Notes under the pieces: generated by a model
What the model saw: only the letters and a program-made list of their open reading frames with translations
Told to the model about the DNA's origin: nothing
Database searches by the model: none
Assembly: GCA_036320915.1 (NCBI GenBank)
Contig: JAXBDG010000006.1
Coordinates: 2,232,001-2,296,000 of the forward strand
Direction: 5' to 3'
DNA from: Linnemannia elongata
Lineage: Eukaryota > Mortierellomycota > Mortierellomycetes > Mortierellales > Mortierellaceae
Length of the DNA: 64,000 bases
Translations under genes and position numbers: made by a program
Shown here: piece by piece, positions 11,598 through 24,700 of the stretch
Position numbering within the stretch: position 1 is the first letter of the stretch
Layout: the number at the start of each line of letters is the position of its first letter

Positions 11598-12651
11598 GGC
11601 TCAGTGTGGACTGTTGGGTGGGTGGAATGGATGTGAGTATAGGTGTTGGCGTGATTGGGGTGTGAACAAGGAGGTGTGAAGGACAAGAGAAGAGTGAAGA
11701 AGAAAGAGAAGAAAGAGAGGGAAAAGCTCGGCCTTTTATGGACTAAATTAACTGACACGTCGGGTGTTGATTTTTCCCTTTTTCCCACAAAATTAACGGT
11801 TGACAACATTACGCGACCGTGGATAACTTAACGCGGACTGTTTCTTTGTTCTCTTCTCTCGAACCAGTCGACATAAAACAATAGTTCGCGTCCTTCATGC
11901 GTAGCCATCTACCTCAACTGCTCTATTCTCCTTCCTCCAAACCTCTCTGTAAACAACAAATTGGTTTAGTTGGACTAGACAACATCCTTACTCTGCTTCT
12001 CAGCCTTCTTCAATCAAGCTCGTATGTAACCCACTGTCTCAATCTGGTGCGTTCGGAGAAGGTGCGTGTGTATGCGTGAGAGAGATGGAACAAACACCTT
12101 CCAAGGACACAGCAAGACGAAACAAAACAGAGTCTTTGGTTCCTTGATATGGCTCTGTTGCCTTATCCAGTCTGATAGCTGATGGCTGTGGCCAAACTAC
12201 TTGCGTGAATTTCTGATAGTAAAGAAAATAACGATAGTAGTCAAATGACGATGAATAAGCAACAGAAAAGAGGACGCGTCAAAGGAATGGGACGACAAAA
12301 AGACAGGGAACGTTTACTTAACCATGGCGCGTCCAATTGATTTTTCTCGGTGGGCAAGAAAATTTTTACTCCTCTGCGTCAAGCACGATACTTTCGTCTT
12401 TCAGTTGACGGCTCTGTTCTTCAGGCATTCTCAATTGACACTCTTAGTTTCTTTAGCACCGATCGGGTATTCCCTTCGCTGTTATCTGAGTTTCAATTCA
12501 TTTTTTTCATTTTTTTTTTATTCTACAAAAAGCTGGGTAAGATACAAGGCGCCCCTCCTCTTGAGGCATCTACAAAAGGGGGGGACTAAAGGAATGGTTG
12601 GAGGAAGTGGAGGAGGCAATAAAATAACAACAAGAAAAAAAATTATACTGT
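11598..12651. other. RNR1 upstream region
   Basis: About 1 kb between the RNR1 start and the stop of the Gln-rich gene further right. C/T-rich on the RNR1 coding strand near the start. ACGCG motifs are listed separately. No ORF with coding character is seen. Confidence 0.5.
11811..11836 (-). promoter_or_regulatory. Candidate MCB-like (ACGCG) cell-cycle elements upstream of RNR1
   Basis: Two ACGCG cores on the + strand, 11811-11816 and 11831-11836, about 215-240 bp upstream of the RNR1 ATG. A full ACGCGT palindrome is at 12274-12279. In yeasts MBF binds ACGCG to drive G1/S transcription of RNR genes. The site match is seen; the function is inferred. Confidence 0.35.
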
Positions 12652-14415
12652 CTAGCGGGTAGAGGAGGAGGCAGCGTTGTAGAAGCACTCTTGAAAGATA
12701 TCTTGTATCCGTTCGCCTGACTGCTCTCTTAAAGTTTCTGCGATCGACATGGTTCCAAAGACGTTGGGGTTGAGTCGCGGCTTGGTGCGCTTTGACTGCT
12801 TGGACACTCCTGACTCTGTTGATGTGAGCACCACATCCATGTCTTCCTGATCCACACTACTGGTCTCCATGCTCATCGGACTAGGACGGGAGGATGGCGT
12901 GGGAAAGGATGCAGCATTGGCGCCGACGTTGAAAGAATCAACACTGCCCATGTCTTGATCCTGGTCCTGATCCTGTTCCTGTTCAACCATATTACTCCTA
13001 CTGGGAGCAAAATGATGAGATGATGCTGTGGAAGTCGTGATGGGAATAAACTGCTGGACCGAACTCTGAATAGAATAAGGCTGTGATGCTGTTTGTGACT
13101 CGGATCGGGGTGGGCCCCCTACTGATAAGGACATGGGCTGGAAACCTTGAGATGAATCAGAGGACATCATCGATGGTTTAATCCGCCTTTCGCTATCGTT
13201 CTCCTCCTGACGGTTTCTATTGCTCCTTTCATTGCCGCCCTCATCCTCGTCATCGTTGTCACCGTTTTCATTGTTATTATTGCTGTTGCTGTTATCCTGA
13301 TCTTGCCAAGCGGCCTTACGCTTCATCTTCCGAGAGCTGTCCGCGAATCTCTCAGAAGCGGGTGTTAAAGGCGAAGCGCGATTGGCCAGCGGGCTTGAGT
13401 CCCGGGCTTCTCTGGAGTTCCCTGGGTGATAGGCCGGGTGAGGGTGATGGCGAGGGTCATGAGGGTAGGAGTGAGACTGGTAGTATTGATGATGAACGGG
13501 CTCGTCCTGGGTACCCTGTCTGCCTTCAGGGAGTGCATTTGATTCCATCCCATGTCCGTGTCCGTGTTGGTGAAAGGAGGTGGCCCGAGCTTGATCTATC
13601 GACGCCGCAGAGGAGTACGTGGATGATAGGTATGCGTGTAGGGCTGTAGTGGTACAAGGCATGGTCGAAAGCGACGACGAGGAAGAGGAAGTAGACAAGG
13701 AAGAGGAGGAAGGAGCGAGAGTCCTTGCTTGGAGTTGCGGTGATGAAGAAGGTGGAGAGGGTGTAGGAGAGTAGGTGGATGATGTTTGGATAGACCGCCA
13801 GTGAGGTCCCACTGCGTGACGATTGAGCTTGGCATTGTTGATCAAGCGGTACTGGTGCGGGCTGTCGAGTAAGATGGTGCTGTCGCTGCAGGATGTGGTG
13901 ATGGCAGGTCCAAACGTCGGGTACCAGGGTCTAGTAGTGCTCCCGGGCATGGACTGCAGTCGCTGCATCAATTGAAGCTGCTGGAGATAGAGCTGTTGTT
14001 GCTTTTGGTTCTCGTTGAACTGTTGGAGGGCCCGCTGGTGTTCGGACTGGGTATTATTGTGGGCAACTGTCTGGTCGAGCATCGATCCAGGATATGAACT
14101 GGTTACAACTTGCTGCTGTTGTGATTGTTGTTGCTGTTGCTGCTGTAACAACAAGGCTTGCTGCTCCTGTTGGTATTGCTGTTGTTGCTGTAACTGCTGT
14201 AGTTCCTGCTGTTGCTGTAAGAGTAGCTCTTGCTGCTGTTGGTGTTGGTAGTCTTGGTCAAGGTCCGGTCTGGAGAGGGCGACGAGGAGGGAAGAGTGCA
14301 TTCCTTGCTGCATGGGATGGGGAGAGCTCGGACTACTGGCATCCTGCTGGCGCTTGACGGAGGACCATTGGGCACCGACGGTCCGCCTCCATCCCGAGGA
14401 AGGATGGGAGGTCAT
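12652..14415 (-). CDS. Gln/Ser-rich protein of unknown function
   Basis: Single open exon, 587 residues, starting MTSHPSSGWRRTVGAQWSSV. Gln-rich runs (CAG/CAA) occupy residues of about 55-150. His/Ser-rich linkers follow, then an acidic Asn/Asp block (about residue 375-395) after a basic KMKRKAAW, and EQDQDQDQD. The only compact-looking part is the last 60 residues (KRTKPRLNPNVFGTMSIAETL, ERIQDIFQECFYNAA), which could be a short conserved motif. I recognise no family. Such composition fits a transcriptional or RNA-binding regulator but does not prove it. The upstream coding strand is strongly C/T-rich (14,416-14,900), typical of a leader. Confidence 0.7.
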   Translation of the reverse strand: MTSHPSSGWRRTVGAQWSSVKRQQDASSPSSPHPMQQGMHSSLLVALSRPDLDQDYQHQQQQELLLQQQQELQQLQQQQQYQQEQQALLLQQQQQQQSQQQQVVTSSYPGSMLDQTVAHNNTQSEHQRALQQFNENQKQQQLYLQQLQLMQRLQSMPGSTTRPWYPTFGPAITTSCSDSTILLDSPHQYRLINNAKLNRHAVGPHWRSIQTSSTYSPTPSPPSSSPQLQARTLAPSSSSLSTSSSSSSLSTMPCTTTALHAYLSSTYSSAASIDQARATSFHQHGHGHGMESNALPEGRQGTQDEPVHHQYYQSHSYPHDPRHHPHPAYHPGNSREARDSSPLANRASPLTPASERFADSSRKMKRKAAWQDQDNSNSNNNNENGDNDDEDEGGNERSNRNRQEENDSERRIKPSMMSSDSSQGFQPMSLSVGGPPRSESQTASQPYSIQSSVQQFIPITTSTASSHHFAPSRSNMVEQEQDQDQDQDMGSVDSFNVGANAASFPTPSSRPSPMSMETSSVDQEDMDVVLTSTESGVSKQSKRTKPRLNPNVFGTMSIAETLREQSGERIQDIFQECFYNAASSSTR

Positions 14416-16446
14416 GATGGCAAGCCAGGCAAGAGAGAAGGTGAGAGAGGGAGGGTAACAGAGTAGGGCAAGAGAAGGTGTTCTGTTAGTAGCACCAAGG
14501 GTAGGGAGGAAGGAGAATACGATAGAGGGAGAGGAAGTAAGAGAGCCCTGTTTGTTGGTGTCGATTGTGCGTCCGTGAAGGTTAGGAGAGTAAAAAGGAA
14601 GGGTAAAGTGGCGAGAGGAGAAGGGTCGAAGAAGAGGAGGATATGAATGAAGGAGTGACTGAGAGAAAAGAATGAAGTTGGCGGGAAAAGGAATGAGCGG
14701 AAGGAAGGAAGGAAAGAGGGAAGGAAGGAAACGGTTATTGAAAGGAGTACGTAGACAAAGACAGTTAGAAGGGGAAACGAGGAAGGACGGAAGGAAGGAA
14801 AAGAAAAAGGGTTAAAGACAAACAGGAAGGGAGGGAGGGAAGGAGAAAGACAGAGGGAGAGAAAAAAAAAAAAAAAAAAAAAAAAACTTTGGAGAGGAAG
14901 AAGAAACAAGGAGGGTGTGGGGTTGGATCTTCTTTTTTGTTCGTTCTTTATTCAATTGCTCGCAAAAGACGCTCACTCAACACTCAACACTCAACAAACA
15001 ACGCTGTCAACAAAAGCAACAAACAAACAAACCACTTTACTCTGCACGCGCATCTATCCACTTCTCTCCCTCCTCTATCTCTTCTTCTCTCTTTCACTTT
15101 CACTTTCTCTTTCTCTTTGCTCGTCCATGAGCAGAGCAGGAATAAAAATAAATGCAGGCATCTTGGCTCTCTCTAGGCTTTCTCTTTCCCTTTTCTTTCT
15201 GTCCCTGCTGTCTACAGTATCCATCTTTCTAAACCCGTTCTTCTACTTTGCCCATCTCCATCTCAACCATCGCCCTGCCTTGGTTGGTACGATAAATGGC
15301 TCACTCACTCGGTCACTCATCCGTCTATCATGCATTTCATTCGCACCCTACATACTTACATCCCATTTTGCAGCTGGGACCAACCTTGATAGAGTATTTT
15401 GCCTCGGCTCTCTTTTTTGTCGTGTTTGGTCTCTCTCTCGCCTTTCCTTTTTCTCTCTGTCTCCCTCTTGTTTGTACTCACACATGAGTACCCACAGGCA
15501 CTCTCATCGATGTGTATCCATGGGCACAATTCGTCGGTGTGACCTACCCACCCATCTTTTTTTTTTGTTTTTTTCTGCCATTGCGTTTCTTCCCCCTGTT
15601 CTTTGTTCTCTTGCGTCCTCGACCCCTTAGACGAGAACATACCACCCACATGCATGAACCCCTCCCTCCATGATTTCGAATGTTTGTCCGAACGACGTGG
15701 AAGGATAGGATGAGGAAGGGTTACCCGCAAGGAAGCAGACGAATTCTTCTTCTGATTCTCCGTCCATTCTCAGGCTCCCTCCCTGGCCTATCCCTCGAGC
15801 ATGCCTTGTTACACGTGATGTCATCCACCAAAGGACAAGCGATCGAAACGTCATCCATGTCGTATCCAGCGCTCGCATTGAAGTGAGCTTCGCCTGGACA
15901 AAGCGCGTAGCCTTCATGACATGTTGGGAAAGACAAACCCCACAGCTCCCACGGTTGTTTTCTGCTGTTGTCGTTGTCGCGGTTGTCAGTTGTTCAATTG
16001 CTGTTTATATGTTGAAGATGCGCATACACGGTGTGTCATATATCCGAACGAGTAGACACACCATACACCAAGGCTGTCCCCCTCCCGAGACATTGTAGCC
16101 TGGCAGTCTTTGGTTGTTCCAAGGTCCATGATAGAAATAAAAGAGATAGAACCAAGCGACGAGGGAAATGGGGATTATTATCCCAGTCAAATTGATGATA
16201 TTAAAAAGCAGTAATAAGTCAGGGACCAGGAATTGCACGGGTCAGAGATGGGGTTCAATTGAAGAGAAAGGGGGAATTGAAAAGGAGTAAGCAGGCTGTT
16301 TACATGGCTCTGGCACTCCCTGATCATAACGCGACTTTTGGAGTGTATAAATAGCGATGATGACGGCTCTTCACTTCATTTCCCTCTGAATATTTAACTT
16401 TTTTACTCAACCCAACTCATCTTTTTTCTTCTTTTTTATTCCGTCA
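14416..16446. other. Long divergent intergenic region
   Basis: About 2 kb between the Gln-rich gene (minus) and PCM1 (plus). It contains GGAA-type purine runs near 14,700, an A-tract of about 25 at 14,862-14,886, and pyrimidine-rich sequence at 15,060-15,620. A TATA box sits near PCM1. Open frames here are low-complexity strand bias and not coding-like. Confidence 0.5.
16346..16353 (+). promoter_or_regulatory. TATA box upstream of PCM1
   Basis: TATAAATA, 137 bp upstream of the ATG at 16,483, followed by a T/C-rich stretch suitable for transcription start. Consensus match seen; function inferred. Confidence 0.55.
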
Positions 16447-16482
16447 ATGCTTCTCTCTGAACAAAAACCCATCTCCATCAAA

Positions 16483-19120
16483 ATGGCCTCCGTCAACGTC
16501 GAAAACCTCAGCGCCCTCTCCGCCAAGCACCCCAAGCCTGCCAACACCTTCACTTATGGAACCGCTGGTTTCCGCATGAAGTAAGTCCTCCCACTTCTTG
16601 CTTTTTCTTGTTCGAGCTCTTTTCTTTTTTTTATTCTCAGGACACATGCAACTTGGCTGACTGATGGAGACTTGCGTGGAAAGAAGGAAATAAAAGCGAT
16701 CAGCACACGGGAATGACTGGCGTCTTGTCAGGCAGCAAGAAGACCAGCCTGGCGAGACAATATACACGAACAGCAGCAACAGCCATAACGACAAGGGCGA
16801 AAAAGTACGCCAGAGTGCAAGGACACGACACGCTCCTGTATTTGACCCATGGGAAAAAAGAGAGAAAAGCACCAATACAGTAACGAAAGTTAAGGGGGAA
16901 CCCAGACAGACAGACAGACTGACTGATGGAGAGAGAAGGAATACAGCACAGGCCGGCATGTCATCGTTCAGGGGCGAGAGAATACAAGCATGATCTGGCG
17001 ATTTCTGTTATCTCACGCCTTTCCTTCTTCCCATACTCACCAACCAACAAATGAACGTGTTCGTGTCTTCTCTCTTCATGTTCATTTTCGTGTGTCGCTA
17101 GGGCTGACCTTCTCGACTCGGTTATCTTCCGCACCGGTATCTTGGCTGCCCTTCGCTCCAAGAAGCTCGATGGCAAGGTCATTGGATGCATGATCACCGC
17201 TTCCCACAACCCCGCTGCTGTAAGTCTCTGCTCCACCAAGCCCTGCTTTTCTTTACAATTAGCTCGTTCAATTGATGATACCAGGAGGATTTGTAATCAA
17301 TGCGCCAAAAAAAAAAAAATACTGAACGCTGATCGCCATACGTTTATCAACAATTCTAGGACAATGGTGTCAAGCTGGTTGACCCTATGGGAGAGATGCT
17401 CGAGGGATCCTGGGAGGCTCATGCGACCGCCTTGTCCAACGCCCAGTCGGATGAGCAGTTGGTCGATTACATTCACTCCATGGTCAGCTCCTTGAAGATC
17501 GACCTCACCAAGCCCGCCAACGTCATCATTGGACGCGACACTCGCCCCAGTGGAGTGGCTCTTGTCAACGCCTTTGTTGACGGTCTCAAGGTCCTCGACG
17601 CAAAGTCGACCGACTACGGCATCTTGACCACCCCTCAGCTCCACTACATCACCCGCTGCCTCAACACCGTCGGCACCCCCGAGGCCTACGGCGAGCCCAG
17701 TGCTGAGGGCTACTACAAGAAGTTGGCTACTGCCTTCAAGACCCTTGTCGATGGCAAGACCAAGTTGTCGCCTTTGATTCTGGATTGCGCCAACGGTGTT
17801 GGTGCTCCCAAGTTCCAGGAGTTCTTGCCTTACTTGGGCGACTCCTTGTCTGTCAAGATTGTCAACGATGATACCGATAATGCTTCCAAGCTCAACCTCA
17901 ACGTACGTGATATCTCCATCTACTTTTGGAGGTTGGAAAGCTCAATGTTTCGGTGCTTTGCGAGCGTAAGCTAACAATTGTGCTCTTTTCTGTATTATTA
18001 GTCCGGAGCTGACTATGTTAAGACCGGCCAGAGAGCCCCTGTCGGCCACAAGATGACCTCCCAGGATCGTTGCGCTTCCTTTGACGGTGATGCTGACCGC
18101 ATCGTCTACTACTACCAGGATGAGGGTAAGACCACTTGTTTTCTTCGTTTCTCTCCTACATGCGACTGGAATGATCCTTAAGACTATTTATCCTCCGTGG
18201 ATTGCTAACTGAACGATACTCTCTTCAAATTAATAGATGGCACCTTCAAGTTGTTGGATGGTGACAAGATTGCTGGTCTCGCTGCCATGTTCATTATCGA
18301 CCTTGTCAAGGCTGCCGGTATTGACAGCATCAAGGTCGGTGTTGTCCAGACTGCGTACGCTAACGGAGCCTCGACCCAGTACCTCCGCAACACCTTGGTA
18401 AGTCAATTGCTGCCTGGCTATCTTTCAGCTGGCCCTATCGATGTGTGTGGCAAGCAAAGAAAATGTCTAACTGATATCTGTTAACTGCTTCCCTGGGATA
18501 CCTTTTATTATATTTAGAACGTTCCTGTCTCATGCGTCCCCACCGGAGTCAAGCACTTGCATCATGAGGCATTGAAGTATGATGTCGGAGTTTACTTTGA
18601 GGCCAATGGACACGGCACCGTCGTCTTTAGCCCCTCGGCTCTCAAGACCATCTACTCGGCCGAGGGCTCGTCCCCAGCCCAGGCTGTTGCCATCCGATCC
18701 CTCCGCGCCCTCTCCGAGGTCATCAACCAGACCGTCGGCGATGCCTTCTCGGATCTCCTCCTCGTCGAGACCATCTTGACCCAGCGTCAGTGGACCCCCA
18801 AGGTCTGGGACCAGGCCTACACCGACCTCCCCAACCGTCTTGTCAAGGTTGTTGTCCAGGACCGCTCCATCTTCAAGACTGTCGACGCCGAGCGCAAGCT
18901 CGTCGAGCCTGCAGGACTCCAGGATGCCATTGATGCTATTGTGCTCAAGTTCAGGGACGGACGTTCGTTTGTGCGTCCCTCCGGAACTGAGGATGTTGTC
19001 CGTGTCTATGCCGAAGCAGCTACTCGCTCTGAGACCGACGAACTCGCCCACAGGATCGGTGGTTTGGTCTTTGACTTCAACTCGCAAGGCTCTGGACCTC
19101 GCCCCCGCGAGTTCATTTAA
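16483..19120 (+). CDS. PCM1: Phosphoacetylglucosamine mutase
   Basis: Interconverts GlcNAc-6-P and GlcNAc-1-P, giving UDP-GlcNAc for chitin, N-glycans and GPI anchors. Exons: 16483-16580, 17102-17219, 17360-17902, 18002-18125, 18237-18397, 18518-19120, giving 548 residues (yeast 557). Motifs: YGTAGFRMK at the N-terminus, the phosphoserine loop [15 protein letters not shown], the metal loop [14 protein letters not shown], the sugar loop FEANGHGT and the phosphate-binding [15 protein letters not shown]. An in-frame ATG 12 codons upstream (16,447) could also serve; the one at 16,483 has the better AAAATGG context and fits the family. A TATA box lies upstream. Convergent with PRE4. Confidence 0.96.
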
Positions 19121-19552
19121 ACAGCGCCCTTCAAGCAACCCAGCACAACCACTTTATCACTACCCTATCACCACATCTCCCAAACTCCCTCTTTGTAGAA
19201 TAGACCGACGATATCAATGCCTCTTCATCGACTTGTAATTTGCTTTCCTTGCCAACAGTCTTACCATTGTTAGTTGAGCAACATCAAGAGAAACAAGTAG
19301 CACGCCCAATAAACCCCAAATAATTGCAAATCATTGTTTGAATGCTCCTGTGATGCAACAGCATAGTCTTTGATATGTTTTTATTCAACGACGACTGTTG
19401 TCCTTGTTCGTGTTTTGTATCAGTCATTCCAGGGAGCGCTCTTGTTTGATCGTGTTCAACAAACAAACAAACAAACAAAACAAGGAAGTTCTTCACGCCG
19501 TCATTCCTGGTTGTGTATTTGGCTGTTTTGTGGTCATAATCCTGCAGTTCTT

Positions 19553-20898
19553 TTAAGCACCATAGCCACGAATCTTCTCGGCAAAGGCCCATTCCGTTTC
19601 GACTGACATGGGCTCCGAGATCTCTACGCCCTCTGCCGAGATCCTTGCCAATTGGAACTAAACACCAGCAAAATAAAAATAATAACCATACCAAAAACGA
19701 CAATTAGTTTCAATAACAAATACCCAGTTCTCAGATCTCTCAATGTTCCTAACCATCCTCAACGGTAAGGTAGTGACATAGTACCTTGTTCATGCTCCTG
19801 GCGTCTCTGTAGAAGAGGACCTTCATACACTTCTTCAAGATCTGTGCTGCGTCCTCCTGGGTGATGTTTTCCTCGCCGCCACGGTTCTCAATCTCCTTGC
19901 GCAAGATGGGCTGAGCCAAGTGCGAGCCGAATCCAGTCGCGATCGAGGGAGACTGGTAAGGCGTTCCCTTCAAATCAATTGCTCCCAAGAAGCTATTAGA
20001 TACATATTTGTAGAATGGATGGCAAGATCAGTATAGTGGTTTCAGAGGAAAGAGTTCTGAATATAAGAACAACAAAAAGACGAGATAACGTGGATGAAAA
20101 GCCTACCTCTCGCCCTTGTGGACGCCTCCGAGGACAAAGGTGTTCCAGAGAGGGTTCATCTTTGAACGACGGTTGTACATGACGCGCCACAGGTATTCGT
20201 AAATGTTGGGAGTCGCTAACGTGTGGCCATCATCTGCGTTGTATTCCTTGATCCTAATTGCAACAATTCGAACAAAGAGCACGAGAGGGTTAAAAAAAGA
20301 ACTCGTGTAGTGATGTGTACGCTTCAAATACGTCCTCCCAAATGACAGCCGCTCGTAGTTTTACTCAAAAAAGCTTACATCTGAGAGTCGAGGAGGTGCT
20401 TGACGTATTGGTAGTCGGACATATCGCCAGAGGCGCCGAGGACTGTAAAGTCGGCGACCTTGTGCAAACGCTCGACGTCGCGGAAGCGGGCCAAAGATCC
20501 GTACGAGGCCAAGTTATCTGCCGCCATCATCACTCCGCCCTTGTACTTGATTCCCAATACCGACGTTCCTGTCACCACTGGCTGCCTATTCGGATACGAG
20601 CAATGAATGAAGATATGTGTTAGCATGCAGGCTCTAGCATAGATATCACGTTGCTTTGCTAGCTTTGCGTGCCTTCGACGTGGTGAACGCTTTTGAAACA
20701 TAGGCACAGCGGCGAAAAGCAGGCGTAAAGTAAGACGTACTGGGTATGGGATGTAGGGTGTCCAGCGGCATGACCGAATCCAGCAATTTGGCGAACGCTG
20801 TGGGGGACGGTGCCGCTGTGGGATGCGACGGGGTAGGTGTTGTAGTTGTCAACGTCCTCTGAGCGAGGGTTACCCCAGTTTGTTGGGAAGTGGTCCAT
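19553..20898 (-). CDS. PRE4: 20S proteasome subunit beta-7 (PSMB4 type)
   Basis: Non-catalytic beta subunit of the proteasome core. Exons: 20898-20741, 20585-20379, 20253-20107, 19992-19785, 19657-19553, giving 274 residues. An N-terminal propeptide ([11 protein letters not shown]...) precedes [21 protein letters not shown]. Other family segments are [40 protein letters not shown] and [10 protein letters not shown]. The mature Thr is followed by Ser-Val, as in PSMB4, which lacks proteolytic activity. The C-terminus ends EKIRGYGA. About 430 bp separate this stop from the convergent PCM1 stop. Confidence 0.95.
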
Positions 20899-21789
20899 TG
20901 CTTGCTTGTTTTTTCGGTTATGTACGTTTTTGTATTTTGTTGGCTTAACGGGTCAGAGATGCTGAGTGCTGAAGGTATTGCTGGAGTCGAATGTAGTCTT
21001 GAGAAGTGTTGGTCGAGGAAAGAGGAGGGATGTCGTCTTTGGTTCAAGTAATGCCCTGTTGAAAGTTTCGATAGCCACAGAGACAGAACACGAAAAAGTG
21101 ACTTTGGACAAAGGGGACGCGTACGGCACGTATGACGAGTGCCTCGTCCCTCTCTTGCCCAGCATGCCAGTCCACTCCCCACCAGTCGGTGGAAATTTTT
21201 GTACGTCACCGGAAATCGTACTTGTTAACTTCGCGTTCAATTTTTTTTTAGTTGGACTTGGGTTCAACGAGAGAGGGAGAAGATCTTGCCAGGCACCATC
21301 ACTATTGATAAGGACTACCCAGGTCTATGCAGATCATTGATATCTAAACCCTATCAGTCTCAGTCATCATCATCTCCATTTTTTCGCCTTTTTTTAATTT
21401 CATTCATACTACATTTTGGCTATTGTTCTTGTTATGAGGTTACTGTACTTTGAATCATGGGGCTTAGGTCGTGCGGTACGTTGAGGAAGCCAGGTGTAAG
21501 CTATACATGTCGGTCTTGCTAACGCCCTTATTTTCCAGCCTCTTTTTCTTTGTTTTAGCCTAGATACTAGGTTGACTTCGTAGTCAGCAGTAGAAGTAAA
21601 TATTTTCTAAATAACGTCCCATTCGCAGAAAGAAACATACTTGACGAAGGAACAATAGGACAATTTTATTAGCTCTCTGGTTGCAACACTTTCCAGCTCG
21701 ACATATGGGTATACATTGATTGACGTGACAAATAAATAAAGAAGAGGAGAAAGAAAAAAGACGAAATAGACCGGCGACTACGGCATTTG
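20899..21789. other. PRE4 upstream region / receptor gene 3' region
   Basis: About 890 bp between the PRE4 start and the stop of the receptor gene to the right. No GGTGGCAAA proteasome element was found by eye on either strand, and no coding-like frame. Confidence 0.45.
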
Positions 21790-24700
21790 TTAAGGATCGC
21801 GAGTCGATGGGCCAGGGCTCCGATCAAGAGGTCCGAACGTCATCTGCCTATACGACGAGGACGTCTCAATCATCGTCAGAGGCCGCCCACCACCCACATT
21901 CCCAACCTCACCGCCATCCTGACTTCCTCGCGGACTCGCCGTGAAAGTAGCCGCAGTATAGGCGCTCGCAGTATGTCGATGAGATGGATGAAGATGAACA
22001 GGAGGATCGTGCAGGTAAGCCGTTGAGTGGATCCCTGAAAAGTATCCTGCGCCACTAGTTTCGCCAATATCGCTATCACCGTCATCCATGCTAACCTTCT
22101 TCGCTCCCCGACCACTGCCCCACTTGCCACCATTACTACTGGCGGTGGACTGGAACCCACGCAATGTCGCCTGTAAGGTCTGATCGCTTTCGTTCCGATT
22201 CTGGGCCAACATCATGGGAATGCCGCTGGCCGAGAAGACATGGTTCAGTCCTGAGGTGAAAGTATTGCCTTGCTTGTTCTCAAAGAGACTATGCCAGTGT
22301 AGGAGGCGGTCCTCGTCCTTGACTTGGAGGAGGAAGATGTGACGACCGGTACCGACTACTCGAAGGATGTAGTTTCCAGGTTCTCGGCTTAGGATCTGGG
22401 CTGCGATATATGAGAACGTCTTTGCTGTCTCTGGTTTGCCCTATGTATTACAGATATACAAGAGCAAGAACGTGTTAAAAATAACGACAAAAGCAAGAAA
22501 CGCGCATTGGAGGATATATAGCGGTGAAACAAGCAAGAGGGGGAAAAACAACAACTTACGGCTTCAAAGGCGGTAAAGTACTTGTCGGTAGGATAGAGGA
22601 TAACGCGTCGCATACACCAACTGGCCAAGAAGGGCATATATCGGTTCTGGAACTTGATACCCATGTACCCGATATGACTCTCCTTTAACGTATCCCCCTT
22701 CGACTCGTCCACAGTCCCAATACTGCCCTTCCTAGCTCCAGGCCCGTATTCTCCAATGGGGCTTCCTCCTCCACCGTTCCCACCATTACCAGCAGCCGCC
22801 AACCAACCCCCAGGTCCTTGCTTAAAGAGCCCATCAAAACTACCCTCATCCGACGTCGTCCCACCACCCTCATTCGCGCGGTTCATCTGATTATTCCGCT
22901 CAATCTGTGCAAAAAGCTTCCACAACTTTGGCAGAAACATAAACATCAGCGAAACAGTCGTTCCAAAAAGCAGTACCACATTCGAGAGGAAGAACTTTGT
23001 CAAATATTGGTCCTGTGGCAAGAAGACCGTCGGCATGGCGATACAACCCGAGAGAAGAATGTTGTAGACCACAAAGGCGATCTCGCGACATTCGTTGTAG
23101 TTTGCGGCGACGTTTCGGTTCCGGTAGGCGAGGTAGGTGGCGATGAGGAGGAGGGATACGTTATAGACGAACAGGACGACAAAGTAGGGGGTGCTCTCGC
23201 CTGATTGGCTGTTGCAGTCCCAGTAGGTTGTTGAGTCGGTCATGATGTACTGCTGGAGCTTTGGAGGTGTTTTGACAAACCATACTGTCATAATGGCCTA
23301 GCAAACGAGAAATGGATAGTTGATGGATTAGCTCATGGCTCATTCACATCACCCTGGACTCTTCTTTCTCCAGAAGAAAAGGAGCTAACTCTTACCAGGT
23401 TGACGGACATGAGGGTACCGACGATTTTGAGGAGGTGCGAGTCGCGAATGACCCGTTTGGTGACATAGATGTTATGAAAGATCCTGTACACCCGAAAATT
23501 CTTTGCAACAATATTGCTCACTACCAGGACAAACCCAATGTTGAGCGTCATGGGCCGTGCAATGCAGACAAACTTAGTAGGGATATCCAAACCCATGATC
23601 GTCGAAAAGTATAGCAGGATGAATCCAAAGAGTTCTAGACAACAGAACAAGGGGCTGGAGGCCTTGATGATCTGCGAGTTGCGGTAGAGGATGACGATAC
23701 AAGTGGTGACTAGGGAGAAAAGGATGCTTAGGCCGGCGATGGCGATGATGACGACGCCGATAGCAGACCCAAAGGCAGGGTTGAGGACGCGGAGAGGTGC
23801 TGAATCGGAAGGGGTATTGTAGGTTCCGTCAAAGTACATGGGTGGTGAGGATAGGTTGAAGGCGCCCGAGTAAGAGGTGCCAATTGAAACGACGCGTCCG
23901 TTCTGGAAGTTGTAAAGAATGAAATTTCTAAGAAAAAGTGGAATGAAATTAAACGCGTTAATTTTGATTTTCTGGATGCAGTGAATTACGGTTAAATGAA
24001 ATCAATTTGCTTATTCTGTGCTTACCCATAGACTACATCTCCCATATCATCAAGAACCATAGGTCCTCCTGGGCCAGTATAGTTGGTGTTCATGGCTGTT
24101 GGCGTCAATTTGTGTCCAAGTCGCCCTGATGCAAGTAAATGAAGGGCGGTCCAATTGCCCTTGACAGCATTGGCAAATCCATGTGCCATTACCATCATGC
24201 AGGAGTACGCTTGACTAAGGATGAGCATAGAAAAAATTGTGAAGGAAAAAAAAGGAACGGTTCACATATGGATATTGTCAGAACAGACAAAGTAGATAGT
24301 CGGTCATATTTCTCAGTTGGACGCAGGCCCTATTGATAACAAATAAACAGCCACAACGGTATAATAAGAGATCGATTGTTGACACTTACGCCTCGTTGCT
24401 AGAGATCTCTCGCTTGCCCGAGTACGGGTACTCTTCCGGGTTGAGTGCCGCCCACTTGTCCAGAAACTCTTCATAGGGTTGATACCCATGGAGTCGGAGC
24501 ATATTGTCAAACATGAAGAGGCCATTTAGATCTGATGGCTTGAGAGTCGATCCTGCAGAGCCCAGAAGTGGTTCGGTAACTTGATTAATTGTCAGCCAGA
24601 CATAGTCCTTTGAGATAAGACCCCTCTTTCTATGAAAGAGAGAGTGTGAAAGAAAGGGGAGTAAGGATCAATGAAAAATGAAGACGCTAATGCACTTGTA

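Noticed and set aside
14412..14909. 165-codon minus-strand frame rich in Phe/Ser/Pro/Leu
   Set aside because: Product of C/T-rich leader sequence; no domain or conserved motif.
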